The position numbers and the translations under genes are program-made. Source: Chamaecrista fasciculata (lineage: Eukaryota > Streptophyta > Magnoliopsida > Fabales > Fabaceae). Taken from it: a stretch of DNA of 64,000 nucleotides. Shown here piece after piece: positions 1 to 13,298 of this stretch (its first letter is position 1; the number at the start of each line of letters is the position of its first letter). The notes under the pieces were generated by a model. That model was not told where the DNA came from and did no database searches. It worked only from the letters and a program-made list of their open reading frames with translations. The stretch spans positions 93,937 through 157,936 of the forward strand of contig QANZ01000295.1 of assembly GCA_003254925.1 (NCBI GenBank), given 5' to 3'.

Positions 1-1698
1 GGCATACATTTAGGACTAAATTGACCCTTTAACCCTATATTTTTCCATCCTGTACATACACGTGGGTCATTTTGTATTTTTTCCATTCAATACATTATCG
101 TTATTAGATTTAGAAGTCCTTTAATTTGACAAAAAAATATAGATAGAACCATTGTCTACATATATAGAACATATCCAAACTCAGAATAACCGAAAACCGA
201 AGAAAATACAATATCTCATATTGTCTTATTTTATGCTCATTTCATTAATTTTCTATCATTCCTCGATAAAAAATATTGTAAAATTTTTGTTTAATTAAAT
301 TAATATAAATTATATATATATATATATATATAAGAGTGTGTGTGGGGTGTGTGAAAGAGAGAGAGGTGGATGTGTGTGTGAGAGAGAGAAAGAGAAAAAG
401 TGTGTGAGTGGAAAAAGAGAAAAAAAAATGATGAGAAGTGATAGATAGAGAGAGAAAATTATAAGTGTAATAAATGAGGGTATGTAAAATTACTATTTTG
501 TCTAGTTTTTTTTTTTATTTGTATTAAAGTATTGGTAATTATAGGTGTATAAGTAGGGATAGATTAGTAATTGTAAGAGAAAATGAGATGATTTTATGAA
601 TGAGATGATGATGTGGATGAGATGAGATGAGATGGAGGTTCCAAAAAAAACACCTAACCATTACTGTTCATCCAATCCTAATATGAGATGATGATTGAAT
701 AAGATGAGATCAAGATGATGCTCTTCCCAAGCTGGCCCTCAGTGTACAGAGATTTTCTTTTATTCTTGAAGTGCTCAAATATTGTTTAGTGTTTTCTCTG
801 CTGTGGGCATTAATGATTATTTTTTTTTGTTGGTTTGTAAGATATAAGGTTATTTTATACCTGAAGTCAGATTCGAAATATTGACCTTTTGGTTAAAGGT
901 AAATGAATTGCTATCACTGGATTACATTCCTTGGATTAATAGTGTTCTAAGTTACACTTTAGCAATGAAATTTCTCATAGAGCTTCCCCAATAAATACAG
1001 CTGCATTCTAAATGTTATTTTGATCTTCAAGAAATGGTGAGATTAATAATTTGATACTCTAAATGCTTTATTATCACTTAAGTTTTTGAGAATATGATTT
1101 TGTACAATATATAGTTTTACCCTTTCTAAGGTGCTAAAGTAAGCAACTACAACTTTATGAGTACTCAATATAATAAAGTCGTACTAAAAGTTTATGAACT
1201 TTCAAATGTGTAAATGTAAGAATTTGTGTTTTATATAAACAAGGTGAAATCTTTGATGTCCCAGAAATATATATTTGCTCACTCAATGCATATTTATCTA
1301 CCATTGGATTGATTCTGCTTTGGATACATGATAAACATGCCAACTAATTATGGTACAGATTATCACAATGGTCACTGCTAAGGCAATCAACTTGTCAGCA
1401 AAATAACAAACTAAAAAGATCATCAATACTTGTGTTTGAAAAGTTACAAAAAAAGCTAACAAAAGTTGATCTAGTAAAGAGACAGCTCCTCATATTCCAT
1501 AAAGAGACATCTGTAAGTAGCGTTATAAACGCTCATTGAGTCTGGACACATGCCCTAACCTCAGTGAGTTCTGGAACCTAAGTCGTTTAAACTTTTTTAC
1601 ACCAAAAAAAGCTACAAAAGAAATGCAGGCTATTGTAACATCTAAAAGGTTAAAACTGAAATCCCAAGTTGAACTCTTGTTTTGATCAAAGACCTATA
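1..1698. other. Intergenic, microsatellite-rich
   Basis: No coding segment recognised. It contains a (TA)n run near 311-332, a following GT/GA-rich stretch to about 420, and GATGA-type repeats around 590-720. The part next to 1698 is the 3' flank of the minus-strand LRR gene. I could not fix a polyadenylation site. Confidence 0.6.
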
Positions 1699-3696
1699 TC
1701 AAAGGTTAACTAGCAAAAGACCCATCATCATGCATGACTCTACCAGAAAAGTAAACCAGAATCCTTCAGAAGCAAACCTTGAAAATCCCAGAGAGGTCAT
1801 CATCAAATGTGAAGTCTGATTTACATCCCCATTAAGAAGCTTCATTTGTGTATTATCAATTTCTAGCAATTTGACCTCTTTCTGGCATGGTTTTACCCCA
1901 AAAGGAACATGTCTTTCGGATATTTCTCCATCATGGTAATAGCAAAGGTTAGGGTTGTCCCATGCCCCAAAGCGTCTACCCATTCTAACATAAAACTGTT
2001 CTGAGAAATTAAGGTCACCTGTCAGATTGTTTCCACTGAGGTACAGTGCAGTGAGACAAGGAAGAGATGATAGCTTTGGTGAAAGCCTTCCTGTGAGGTT
2101 GTTGTTACTAAGGCCCAAGAATCTCAATCTCTTTAACTCCGAAATGGACTCTGGAATCTCCCCTGTCAAGCCCATATTAGATAGCTCCAAAATGGCTAAG
2201 TTTTGAAGGTTTTCCCACTTTAGGCTTCTGATGTTTCCACCTATCAGATTGTTGGATAAGGCCATTTCTTCTAAGGAATACATCTCTTGAATAGACCAAA
2301 CCAACCCACCTGAAAATCTGTTGTTTCTTAAGTCCATAAGGGTCAGATTCTTAAGATAAGCAAACCCATTTGGCAGATTTCCTTCTAAATGATTGTTGCT
2401 TACATCAAGCTTCAATAAGGAAGTTAAGCTTCCAAGAGTAGAAGGTAAAGGTCCAGATAGTGAATTTCCACTTAAATCCAAGATTAGTAAGTCACTTAAA
2501 CCTCCAAACATATCTGGAATATGCCCATTGAAAGAGTTTCCAGCAAGGACAAGCCTCTTGAGTTTTTTAAGATTGCCAATCTCTGGTGGAATTTCACCTC
2601 TCAATCCATTTCCGAGTAAAACCAGAGATTGCAGGTTCTTAAGAACACCAAAACTAGAAGGGATTTTTCCAATGAGACCCGGATTCGATCGAAACTCCAA
2701 CAATTCGAGGCTTCCAGAAAGTTTCTCCCAATTTCCACTAGGGATGATAGTACTAACTGGATGCTGCTTTTGGTTTGATAAAAAGCAGTTGAAAAACGAT
2801 AGAGCTTCTAGGTGCTTAAACTCAAACAATTGTGGTCTAAATTCCAAATTCTCAGCACAAGATAGAGAGTTTTCATGAATGGGTCCGATGTTCAAGGCAG
2901 TTACATACCAAAACCCATTGAACAGATCACAAGAGACACCCTGCAGTAAATATACAGCAAGAAAATTATGGTTATACACAAGTAAATCAGTGTTTTCTGG
3001 TGATATTAACTTCTATATTGTAATAGGCTGGGATGCGAAGCTAAACAGTGATACCAAGTAACTTTTTTTGTTTCTTTGGCTTGCAGCAGAGTGCAAAATG
3101 CTAAAATTCATGAGATAATTTATTTCTAAAAGTAACATTAATACATAGGAAGTGTTTAACATAATTGTGAAGTCATTATGTTAAAATAGTCAAAATGATG
3201 AACTAAAGTACTAAACTACTAAACTACATCAGATTTTTCCTTCTTATCTTTTCTGAATTCCATCATCATGATCAACAGACAATTAGCTGCTATATGAAAT
3301 TTCAATATCAGACAGAGATGTGTATGTGATGTTCAATCAAGCCTAATTCCTAGCTATCACAGTAAAAGAGCTAATGATTGAATTATACATAGAGCTTTTT
3401 GCAGTTTGATAGTACAGATAGGCACATGGGTAATATATATATATATATATATATAGAAATTGAAGTACCTGAATAGGAGTCCAGCCACAAGGATCTGGAT
3501 AGAGATCTGGGCCATTCCACCAATTACCAACAAAGCCTTGAATGGTGGAGTAAAGAGCTTCTTTCTCATTTTTCTCCATTGGAGCTACATCAAGCTCTAC
3601 TTGCCCAGAAGAAAAGCAAGCACAACCCAGATAGAGAATAAGCAGAGGAAGAAGAATATTCCCATGTCCAGAAAAAATAGCCTTGATGCATTTCAT
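1699..3696 (-). CDS. PII-2-like: LRR protein, PIRIFORMOSPORA INDICA-INSENSITIVE 2-like
   Basis: Two coding exons: 3696-3469 and 2940-1699. The intron 3468-2941 starts GTACTT after CAG, ends CTGCAG, and joins the exons in phase 0 (Q76/G77). The product is about 489 residues. It has an N-terminal hydrophobic signal peptide (residues 1 to about 32). A cap motif follows, with DPCGWTPIQ before the junction and GVSCDLFNGFW after it. About ten plant-type LRRs (LxxLxLxxNxLxGxIP) lie at roughly 117-390. A cysteine-containing tail (NPNLCYY near 405) and a hydrophobic C-terminus (about 469-489) suggest membrane or GPI attachment. There is no kinase domain. In Arabidopsis, PII-2 is needed for the growth response to the root endophyte Piriformospora indica and belongs to a small RLP-like family of similar length. 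I chose the ATG at 3696 because signal-peptide hydrophobicity starts there. An in-frame ATG at 3735 would add 13 residues. The frame is intact, so this is probably a working gene. Confidence 0.88.
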
Positions 3697-5325
3697 GATG
3701 TTAAGATTCAAGGTAAGAAGAATATAGAGATTCAAGATGAATGGAAAAATGAAATTATGGCCAAAGAGGATTTCATGGTTAATGCATAAGATATCTTCAC
3801 ATGGGTATTTCTCTTTCTGGAGACACAGGAAAGGAACAGACAGAAGAACAAAGGATGAAACAGGAGACTCAATCCCTCCAAATAGAAGTGACGATCAAGA
3901 TAACACCAATACAAACATATATGGGTCCCAACAGAAAACTACATACTAATATGGTTTTTTTGATAACCAGATAGATAGCATTAAAAAAAGGAAAAGAAAA
4001 AGAAGAGAGAACAAGATCCTAATTTCTTGCTCAAAACTGAATAGAAAACAAGAGGGAACCCCAAAAGAAGATTACAATAATACCAAACCTCTTTTGCTTT
4101 TCTTCCTCCTTGTGTTTATGGAAAAGCTAAGAAACAAAACATATATATATATATGTCTATATAGTAATAGCAGGCAGCAGAACACAAAATTAAAGCGCAG
4201 TTCTCGAAGCCTTGCCAAGTCTTAATAATAATAATAATAGTAATGACTCTAATAAGTCCAGTGAAGCAGAAACTGAGAGGCCTATGAAAACGAAAGCGAA
4301 AGCTAGGGCTTGTACTCTTCTATATATATACATACATACATAAATACAACCCTGCTCTGAAATTTGCACAAACCCCTTTTGAGAAAAGAGAAAAGATGAG
4401 AAATTGGATGATATAATTGGGGAAAATGATGATCAGACTTAGTCACAAGTTTAGCAGTGAACCAAAGGGGTTTGGTAGTTGAAGGGAATAATGGTTGCAG
4501 AAGGGAAGGTTAAAGTGGAAAATGAAGGGGTTTTTAGGGTATGGAATTGGAACTGGAAGGGGATGGATGGATATTGCTGAAGAGTAAGAGGGGACCATTG
4601 TCCATGCAATTGAAGTGGTGCATGTTAGTGCATGCAAGACAAATCAAATAAAGATTTACTTTTTTTTTTCTTTTCTTTTTTTGCTTTCTTTGGGTCTGAT
4701 TTTGTTAGGTTGTGTACTTTTGTGGTGATGGGTTTTTAACAGTTCTCTGAAATTACAGCAAGAAAAAAGGACAACAGAGAGAGAGAGAGAGAGAAAGCAA
4801 ACAGACACTGTGGCATTGAAAGGTAAAGATAACCATATTGCTTGATTGCAGTTGCCTTATAGAGCTGGACCATTTTTATTTTATTTTTTTACTTTGGAAA
4901 AAACCTCACAATGTTGTTTGGATTGAATTGGATTGGACCCAATGGTTCTTTTGGTGTTTTAGAATATAGTTAATTAGCCAACATGTTAACTAATGGATTA
5001 TGATAAAGTTAGGCCAGAATACTTGGAATAAAATTTATCTAAAGTTTTTTATATCTTGTTATAAAGTTTTTCAATTAACATTTTAAAATTCAGGACTCAT
5101 TGTAATTAGTATCTTTAAGAAGTGAGATGTACGCAATGATAGGATGTCCATAGATGAATTAAATTGTAACAAGACATTAATTTTTTAGAACTATGTCAGG
5201 CATTTTAAGAAAATTAAAGACTAAAATGACAATGTTCTTATTATCTAGGGACTAAATATTAGTTTATCTAAAAAATAATATATAAGTTTTTTAAAAATTT
5301 AACAATCCTAAAAAGTATAATTAGT
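3697..5325 (-). promoter_or_regulatory. Upstream region of the LRR gene
   Basis: 5' flank of the LRR gene, with leader and promoter presumed here. It holds several TA-rich tracts (4141-4155, 4320-4332) that could serve as TATA boxes on the minus strand, an ATA/ATT trinucleotide run near 4224-4240, and a pure GA tract at about 4771-4793. No second gene is visible. Transcription start and exact elements cannot be fixed by eye. Confidence 0.35.
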
Positions 5326-5950
5326 TAAAAACCAAAATCCTATTTTGGTCCTTAATATTTTTTTTGTTCTACTTTGATCCTTAATATTTCTCAAAAGTTC
5401 TACTTTCGTCCCTAACTACTAAATATGGTAATTTCAAGTTCAAATGTTACGAAATTTGAACTATGGATTACCTCTTGATGAATTATTTCTCTACCCAATT
5501 AGAACCATTAACAAACATGGTGATATCGGGCCTGAAATCAAATCCAAAAGTGGGTCACTCATATTATGAATTGGTCATATCTCTCTCGTTTCAACTTCGG
5601 ATGCGATGAAATCGAAGTTACGAGTTATCCTTGAAAATTTTTTCTTTGCCAAGTTGGGGTTATTGGTAAACGAATTTAGTGGTTTGAAAATTAGTATAAA
5701 TGTTTTGACCAAACACACATTTGAAATATTATTTATCTTGTTTGCTAACTGCTCTAACTAACACGTATCACTGATTTCATCACATTTGAACTTGAAATGA
5801 GAGATGTATGACCACAATCAGTAGTTAGAGACCAATTGTGGAATTTAGTAAAGGCCTTAATGAAACTTTTGGAGAAGTTTAAGGACCATAACATAATAAA
5901 AGACCAAAATGGAACTTAAGATAAATATTAGGGGAGCAATTTGGTATATG
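5326..5950. mobile_element. Degenerate fold-back MITE
   Basis: The left part reads as repeats of 'TTTGGTCCTTAATATTT' and 'CGTCCCTAACTACT'. The right part carries the reverse-complement sense ('AGTTAGAGACCAATTG', 'GGACCATAACATA', 'AGACCAAAATGG'). This gives an old inverted-repeat structure with no coding capacity. Ends and target duplication are too worn to fix. Confidence 0.4.
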
Positions 5951-6124
5951 GATTATTTGTTTTAATTCCGAAAATCATACTCTTGAGAATGTGATTCCCA
6001 TAAATTTAAAAAAAAAAATCTTTAGATGAGTTAAAATATTCTTAAAATTGTTTTATGATATTTTGAGTATAATTGTTTTTCAAGTTGAAATAAACTAACA
6101 ACTAGATTTGTCATTATATTTTAA

Positions 6125-7620
6125 GAGTAAAATACAAAAGATGTACTTGTGGTTGGCCCGATTTCACATCACTATTGTGTGATTTAAAACGTCTCACTTT
6201 GGGTACCTGAGATATGTGCCGTTTAGCAACTAGGGTGCATCTGTTTTTGTTCCGTTAATTTTAATAGAAAATGCTGATGTGGTGCAATCTTAGCCATCAA
6301 TTTCCAATGTTACTTAGCCGTCGATTTCTATTGCATCTTAACCGTTGGTTTCTCTTGCATCTTAGTCGTTGATTTCCACACAAATGTTAAAAACTCATTT
6401 TTGGTTTTCAAACTATGGAATAAGTTTCATTTTGGCCATAAAAGCTATTTTTTATTTCATTTCTGTCCTTAAACTTTCACATTTTTTCTGTTTTGATCTC
6501 TAAAATGTGATTTTATCGCAATTTTATCCGTTATTCTTAGTTCAACCACAAATTTATCTCTAATTTATAATTGATCTAAAAAATGTAATTTTATCCTTGG
6601 CCCATTCTTATCACATTATTCTCAACATCCCCCTCTTTTTCATCATTTTCATTCATTTTAGTCCTAAATCATCAAAATAAAATTGTAAAGTGTCTTAAAA
6701 CTCTTCCAAACATTCCAATTTAGTCCTTAATCCAAGAATCTTTCAAGGACTAAATTGATACGCAAGGACTAAATTGAAATCAAACAAAATATTTAAAACC
6801 CTAAAACCCAAAACCTTAAAACTCTAAAACCTTAAAGCCCTAAACCTTAAACGGCTAAATCCTAAAACCCTAACCCCTAAACCCTAAAACCTAGCCAAAC
6901 ACTCTCTTCATCATCATCTTCTTCCCATAAACTCAACAACCCCTCATTCCTCATAAAAATTTCAAATTCTACTCATCAAATCAAATCAGAAATAATCAGA
7001 ATTCTACTCTCATCATCATCATCATCATCATCATCAAATTCTACTCAACAAACCCCAAATCACACACATTGATACACACACACACACATATATATAGACG
7101 GCGACAGACGATGATAATGCAGACGACGATGACAAACGATGATGATTCAGACGACGACGGAAGACGATGATGATGCAGACAACGACGGCGAGATCTTGAC
7201 AGCGGAGGAGAGAGAGAGAGAGTGAGGAAGAGGACATCGGAGAAGAGAGAGTTTGAGCGAATGATGGAATGGTTGGAAGAGTGAAGAAGAAGACGAAGAG
7301 ACGTGAGAGGATGAAGAGAAATTTATGTTTTTGGGCATCAATTTCTGTTTTTTTCTTACATTTTGATCCTTTATAAAAAGAAAAGGACCTTAAAAAATTG
7401 TTTTAGAACCAAAATGAAACTTATCGCATAGTTTGTGGACTAAAATTTGTTTTTTCACTGAGTCACAAGCATATTCCGTCTAAATTCTAACGGAAAAGAG
7501 TTCAAGTACTTAACGTGGGTAACGTCAAAACACACAGGTACCCAAAGTGAGACGTTTTAAACCACACTGCAGTGATGTGAAATAGGGCTAAACCACAAGT
7601 ACGTTTTTTGTATTTTACCC
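6125..7620. mobile_element. Mutator-like element 1 with captured fragment
   Basis: 1496 bp. The left end is GAGTAAAATACA and the right end is TGTATTTTACCC, with long inverted arms (left about 6125-6250, right about 7495-7620). The flanking 9-mers ATATTTTAA (6116-6124) and AAATTTTAA (7621-7629) differ at one base, as expected for a Mutator-type 9-bp target duplication. The interior has telomere-like repeats, a CAT/CAC-rich stretch and a fragment also present in the element at 45110-46179. No transposase is present, so it is non-autonomous. The serine-rich short ORFs here are simple-repeat translations. Confidence 0.75.
6794..6894 (+). repeat. Degenerate telomere-like repeat
   Basis: About 100 bp of variants of the plant telomere unit CCCTAAA (for example CCCTAAAACC, CCCTAACCCCTAAACCC), lying inside the Mutator-like element at 6125-7620. 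Spacing is irregular and units are mutated, so this is an interstitial repeat and not a chromosome end. Confidence 0.6.
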
Positions 7621-7629
7621 AAATTTTAA

Positions 7630-8640
7630 TTAATACTTTTGACAAAGACACCAAATTGATTGTACTAATAACATTTTTTATGATTATCTTTTATAATTTT
7701 ATTTTACTCATAAAAAATTGACTAAATAATTAGTTTTGTTAAAAAGTAATTATTAAAACTCATAGCAAACATGGTTATAAACCTAGTGAAGATTTTGTTA
7801 ATAGCTTCCTTGATATTAACTAATAATGATCGATAACAACATTTTCGACATGCATTTGAATTTCCTTTTTGTGCTTTTTAGTTGTACTATGAAAGAATCA
7901 GAATCCAAATATTGTCATAAATCTTAAAAGGTTGATATCGTCGTAGATGTAAGATTTTGGACGATGCCATATTTTTAAATTGTAACTTTCAACTTCTAAT
8001 CATTAGACTACAAAGCAAAAAACTCTACGTGAATTCTTTGATCTTGATCGATGTAGAAAATTTATCTCTTTTCATACTAAACTCTACAAAGCAAAAATAT
8101 TTGCTATATAAGTAATCACATCTATAATCTTGTGCACTAATTATGTATAATCTTTAAAATTAAGTAGTAATAAGCAAAACATACAGTCATACATACTCAC
8201 ATAAACATATATAGCTAAGGCACACACATTGTGTGTGAAGAGTACTGAATTCTGCATAGTCGTCATTGAAGAATCAAAATGTACAAATGAAGAATTGACT
8301 AATAAAGTTTGATGAGAGAGAAAGCAAGGCAGATACGTACAAAGCAGTAATTGAGGGAAAAGAAAAGGACATTAGAGATATAGGAAGCAGAGGGAAAAGG
8401 CACAGGACCACACTATATGCAAAATTTGGTCCAACAATTAGGATAGGATCACTATTATATATATATATAGTTCTTCAATCTTCTAAGACTTTTTTTCAAT
8501 TAATTTTGATTCGATTTGTGTCAAGTATTTAATTATGATGAGATAAACTTTTAATAAGAATAATTACATTTAAAAACTGAATTCGAAATTTTACTTAAAT
8601 AATATCAAGTGGATTATTAACTATTTGAACTAATCCAGTG

Positions 8641-8671
<31 letters not shown>

Positions 8672-8946
8672 NATAATAGACAGCTGTGTTTTTTATTTTA
8701 AAATAATAATAAAATAATGCATTTTTATTGAATTTCTCAATTATATTTTTCTACTCTTAGTTGTATTTTATTTGTTATATTTTAAGGATGTAAAACAAAT
8801 TATAAAAATATCAAACAATAATAGGTAATTATTTTTATTTTTTTATTTTGAAAGAATAAAAGAATAATTTGAAGGTAGATAATTTAACTTTATGATTCTA
8901 TGAAAATGACGATAGAAAAATAATAAAATCATATACGGTAGTATAT
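7630..8946. other. AT-rich intergenic
   Basis: No gene or element recognised. It includes a long (TA)n tract at about 8646-8671 that ends in the window's only ambiguous base (N at 8672), probably an assembly uncertainty caused by the microsatellite. Confidence 0.5.
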
Positions 8947-9266
8947 CTTATATTATATGGCTCCACCCCTTTCTGGTCGTCCATGTTTAAAACTATAGTC
9001 TATGAATTAAAAATAAGAGAAAAATTACTATTTGATCTCTCTTTCTTTACTACGTTAACAATTTAGTCCATTATTTAATTTACATATATATTTGCGTGCC
9101 CTAGTCTTATATTATATGGCTCCACCCCTTTTTGGTCGTCCACATTTTAAAACTATAGTACAAAATTAATAATAAGAGGAAAATTATTATTTGATCCCTT
9201 CTTTTTTACCGAGTTAATAATTTAGTCCCTCATTTATTTTACATACATATTTGCAAAGCCTCTAAT
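8947..9266 (+). repeat. Two-copy tandem duplication, 160-bp period
   Basis: The block starting CTTATATTATATGGCTCC at 8947 recurs at 9107. The second copy carries scattered substitutions (for example TTTCTGGTCG against TTTTTGGTCG). No coding capacity. Confidence 0.75.
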
Positions 9267-9870
9267 ATATATATGTGAAGTAATTTGTGGAGTAGTTGCA
9301 TTATGTGTAACTTTTTCTTTTTGCCAAGTTGGCAACCTAGGCCCATTGATATTGTGTTGATAATATTGCACTGCAGGTCCAATGGGCTGAAGCCCAAAAA
9401 AGGGGTTGAAAGCACATGAGGATGAATAAGAAATTTTTAGAGTACGTTTGAAATGAGGAGTGAGAAAAAGGAGACGGAAGGAATAAATCTCAAACCTCCT
9501 TTCACTTGGAAAGTTTTAAAGATTAAGTTTTAATTTCTCATTATTATCTTCCCTTCACAAATTATTAATACTTTAAATTGGAGTATTTTAGAATAGGAAT
9601 TACTCCCTAAATAAGATAAAGTAAAAATAGATTAACCTTCTCTTCCCTCTTCCTCCAATCTCTAACTTTTATTCCTTCTCTAATTATCCAAACCAACTGC
9701 TTCATATTTTTGTGACGGTACAAATTAGTCAGTATCACAAAAATGAGTTACATGTATGATTTCATTGAGGGCAATATTTGTGACAAAATTCTGACAGACT
9801 TGTGGGAGATTTATGATGAAAAACATTCTGTCACAAATTTGTTTTTCTTCTAGTAGAATGTACTTACTGC

Positions 9871-10576
9871 TAGGGGTGTTCGTTGGGCGGTTTGGGCGGT
9901 TTAATATGGTTTTTCAAACCGAACCGCTCGCATCGGTTTGGAGAAAACTCAAACCGTTCGGTTTGAAAAAAAATATCAAACCAAACCAAACCAAACCAAT
10001 ATAATGGCGGTTTTGGCGGTTTGGTTTGGGCGGTTTGACCTTTAATTACTATTAATTTTATAATTAATATAAAAAGTACTAATTTCATAACATCTGAAAA
10101 GTAGCAGCACTATGTTCATTAAGTTATGAAACAGAAGACGAATTGGGACTTTGAATGCGAATGGGAGAAGACGAAATATAGATGTTAGGGTTTGGTCTTT
10201 CCCTGGTTTCAGTTTGGAACTTTGAATGCGAATTGAAATGTCAAATGTCTATGCGGCTACTTTTTCAATTTTTACTTTTGGTCTTTAGGTTATAGTTTCA
10301 TGGGCTGTGCCTCATTGTTTATTTGTTTTAGTGGAGTAGTGGAGGAACGCATAAATTATATATATATATAATGTATTGTATTATTTATATATAATTGCAT
10401 AGTTGCGGTTTGGTTCGGTTTGGTGAAGTGTCAAACCGCCACCGAACCAAACCGCCCAAAATTAAGAAAAATGAAACCAAACCAAACCATTTGAATGTCG
10501 GTTTTGGTTCGGTTTGGTTCGGTTTGGTTCGGTGTAGTTCGGTTCAATCGGTTTGGTTCGGTTTTGAACACCCCTA
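9871..10576. mobile_element. hAT-type non-autonomous element
   Basis: 706 bp with 11-bp terminal inverted repeats TAGGGGTGTTC / GAACACCCCTA and an exact 8-bp target duplication CTTACTGC (9863-9870 and 10577-10584), the size expected for hAT. Both subterminal regions are built from many copies of GGTTTGG/GGTTCGG motifs. No transposase. Short ORFs inside are repeat translations. Confidence 0.9.
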
Positions 10577-11068
10577 CTTACTGCACCAATAATAATACAT
10601 TTTTATTTTTTTATATAAAATTATGATTGAGGCGCTAAAATTAAAAAGAAAAAGAAGTAAAAACAATCTTTTCGATATTGCTAAAATGAATTTCGTTTGC
10701 AGGGAGATGATCCTGCTAAGGAGCAAATCTAAACCAATCTTCGTGAAGCTACGACACTTGATCCGAAATTCAAGCAACCTTAGAACTTAGATAATTTACC
10801 CATTGTCATCTCTATGCATATTCTCATCTAACCAATTTTTTTTGTTGATTTTCTTACATACATACTAGTATTTTGAAAATTTTATTTTAAAATTTAAACT
10901 TATAAAACTAACTAAAATATCAATTTGATCCTTCACATGTTTATTTTTTTAGTTGATCCCTTTTAAATTTTTCTTCTCAATTTTTTCTGTTATTAATGTT
11001 GTTACTCAATTTAGTTTTTAACTTAATTGACTCTGTGATAATGTTAATTGCATGTGTTATATTTTAAA

Positions 11069-11495
11069 GGGTAAAGTGCACTATTGGTCCCATAACTTTG
11101 GCAAAGGTTTCAATTTGGTCCCACAACTTTTTTTGTTGCAATTTTGGTCCCATACCTTTGGCAAAGGTCTCAATTTGGTCCCATAACTTTTTTTGTTGCA
11201 ATTTTGGTCACATAACTTCTAAAAACGTCTCACCGTTGGTCGCAAGCTGATTTCCATCTGTCACATAACTTCACCCATATTTGCTACGTCATTATCTAAC
11301 TCAGTATTTCAGATCATCTTTAACGGTAGATAATAGATTGAAATCAGTATTTGGACCAACGATGAGACGTTTTTAAAAGTTATAGGACCAAAATTGCAAC
11401 AAAAAAAATTATGGGAACAAATTGAGACCTTTGCCAAAGTTATGGGACCAAAATTGCAACAAAAAAAGTTATGGGACCAAAAGTTCACTTTATCC
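11069..11495. mobile_element. Mutator-like fold-back MITE 2
   Basis: 427 bp, almost all inverted repeat. It starts GGGTAAAGTGCAC and ends GTTCACTTTATCC, with internal TTTGGTCCCATAACTTT repeats matched in reverse complement on the right arm. Flanking 9-mers TATTTTAAA (11060-11068) and TAATTTAAA (11496-11504) differ at one base. It sits inside array unit A; other units lack it at this position. Confidence 0.8.
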
Positions 11496-11857
11496 TAATT
11501 TAAATTAATAGCATGACATATTGATACAATAATATTAAATTTAGTCACATATAAAATTAGAAGGAAAAAAAACTCGTCAAAGCAAATTTAGATGTTAACA
11601 AACTTCATGGCTCAACTACATACATATAAGTCAGGCCCAAAACACACACTACATACATATATTTTAGGATTAATTTCATCAAAGCAAGCAATCTTTTCCA
11701 TTACTAATTTGATTATGAATTCAAACAATAAAAATTTCATATTTTACAAGAAATAAGATATTTTAATATGATTTACCATATAGAAATAGTAAATAGAAAA
11801 AAAAACACATATAGTCATAATAATAATACACATAAAGTTAAATGAACTATTGCCATT

Positions 11858-11998
11858 GGTTAGTTAAAAGTCGTTGATTAATAAAAACTCGTTCATTAAC
11901 AAAACCTCGTTGTTTAGTTAAAAGTCGTTGATTAACAAAACCTCGTTGTTTACTTAAAAGTCGTTGATTAATAAGAAGTCGTTGTTTAGTTTAACTTT
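11858..11998 (+). repeat. TAAAAGTCGTTGATTAA minisatellite
   Basis: About four imperfect repeats built on AAAGTCGTTGATTAA and AACCTCGTTGTTTAG. A homologous tract lies at about 16778-16910. Shorter, mutated versions occur near 31200-31260 and 46840-46905, so copy number has drifted between array units. Confidence 0.6.
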
Positions 11999-13298
11999 TA
12001 AATATTAGTGGGTATATATATATATATATTTCTCTTGTACTCGTGATACATCAAGTTATTCTTCACTTTCTTTAAATAGATAATGAGATTTAGGAAACCT
12101 TTGAAGATGAAGATAATTGAGACGACCAAGATGTTTCATGGATGAGACTTAAAGCCCACTTATCTATGTCTACCAAATCAATGGATCACCAAAGGTATAT
12201 AAACATATATCAATCAATATTTTATTTTTAGGATAAGATGCATATTTTAATGAAATATGTATTCTGCTAGCTTGCTGGTATGATATTTCTATTTAGACAA
12301 CGTTGATAAAGTTAACGAATAACTAGTAGTGCAATATTTATTCGTAACAACATATAGATATATTTTATTAAGTACTATGTTCACCTCCTATGTTTTTATA
12401 CTTGAATTCTCTAAATCAACAAACTTTACCAAGGTAGTCTCTACGAATTATTATTTAATCTTTAGTCCTTGACACAATCACACATCAATAAGAAGAGAGT
12501 AGTGACGTTAAATATAAGTTTTTCTAAATCATTACAACCAAGACAATTTTACGATTAGTTTGATCTTATGTGGATTAAATTTAATTCGACGTTCTTTTTT
12601 TTTCTAGTTTTTTTCCTTCATCGCTCCGTGCTGTGAAGTTCAATTATATTTTTCTACAGTGTTTATTTCTTAAATTTGGAAGATTGGGATTTGTAGTTTT
12701 CCGATCTTAGAAAAAAATTGTTATTTTTATTTAAATAAACTTGTTTGATGATGACTTGAGTTACTAAAACAATTTTTTAAATGAAAAGATAAATAATATT
12801 GTTTTTGAATTCCAAAAATAAGAATAGTGAAAATTTATTTTATACTTTGAAAACAAAGAAATATGTGGAGGGTTGATCCTAATCCACATTAGCAATATTC
12901 TAATGTGTATGTACTTGTTGATGACTTTTGCCTTATGTATACATTTGTTTTGTCTCATTGTAGGTTCCACATCTTTCTTGACTTCAATAATGATGTCTAG
13001 AAATTGGATTTAAGCAGATTCTTTCACCCCATTTCAGTTAGTAAGTAAAGCAATTACTGAAATTTATTATGAGCATTAACTATTACTCTGTCATATCATG
13101 ACAATACTACTTATGACTCAAAAAAATTATATTTATAGCTTAATATTTTTTACATGCTTTGTAATATTGATTTTTTTTTAAGGGTAAATTACATATAGGG
13201 TCCTCATGGTTTGGCCCATTTGTCTTATTATTACATTGGAGTCTTATGGTTTATTTCCATCAAAAGATAATGACAAGTTGCACTTCATTGTTTACAGC

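Noticed and set aside
2393..2878. 161-residue plus-strand ORF
   Set aside because: Shadow of the minus-strand LRR exon; lacks any family resemblance.
7034..7341. Serine-rich ORFs
   Set aside because: Translations of CAT/GAC/GAGA simple repeats inside the Mutator-like element.
11069..11495. PIF/Harbinger MITE with TAA duplication
   Set aside because: A TAA can be read at the edges, but the 9-bp near-identical flanks and ends shared with the other GGGTAAA elements fit Mutator-type better.
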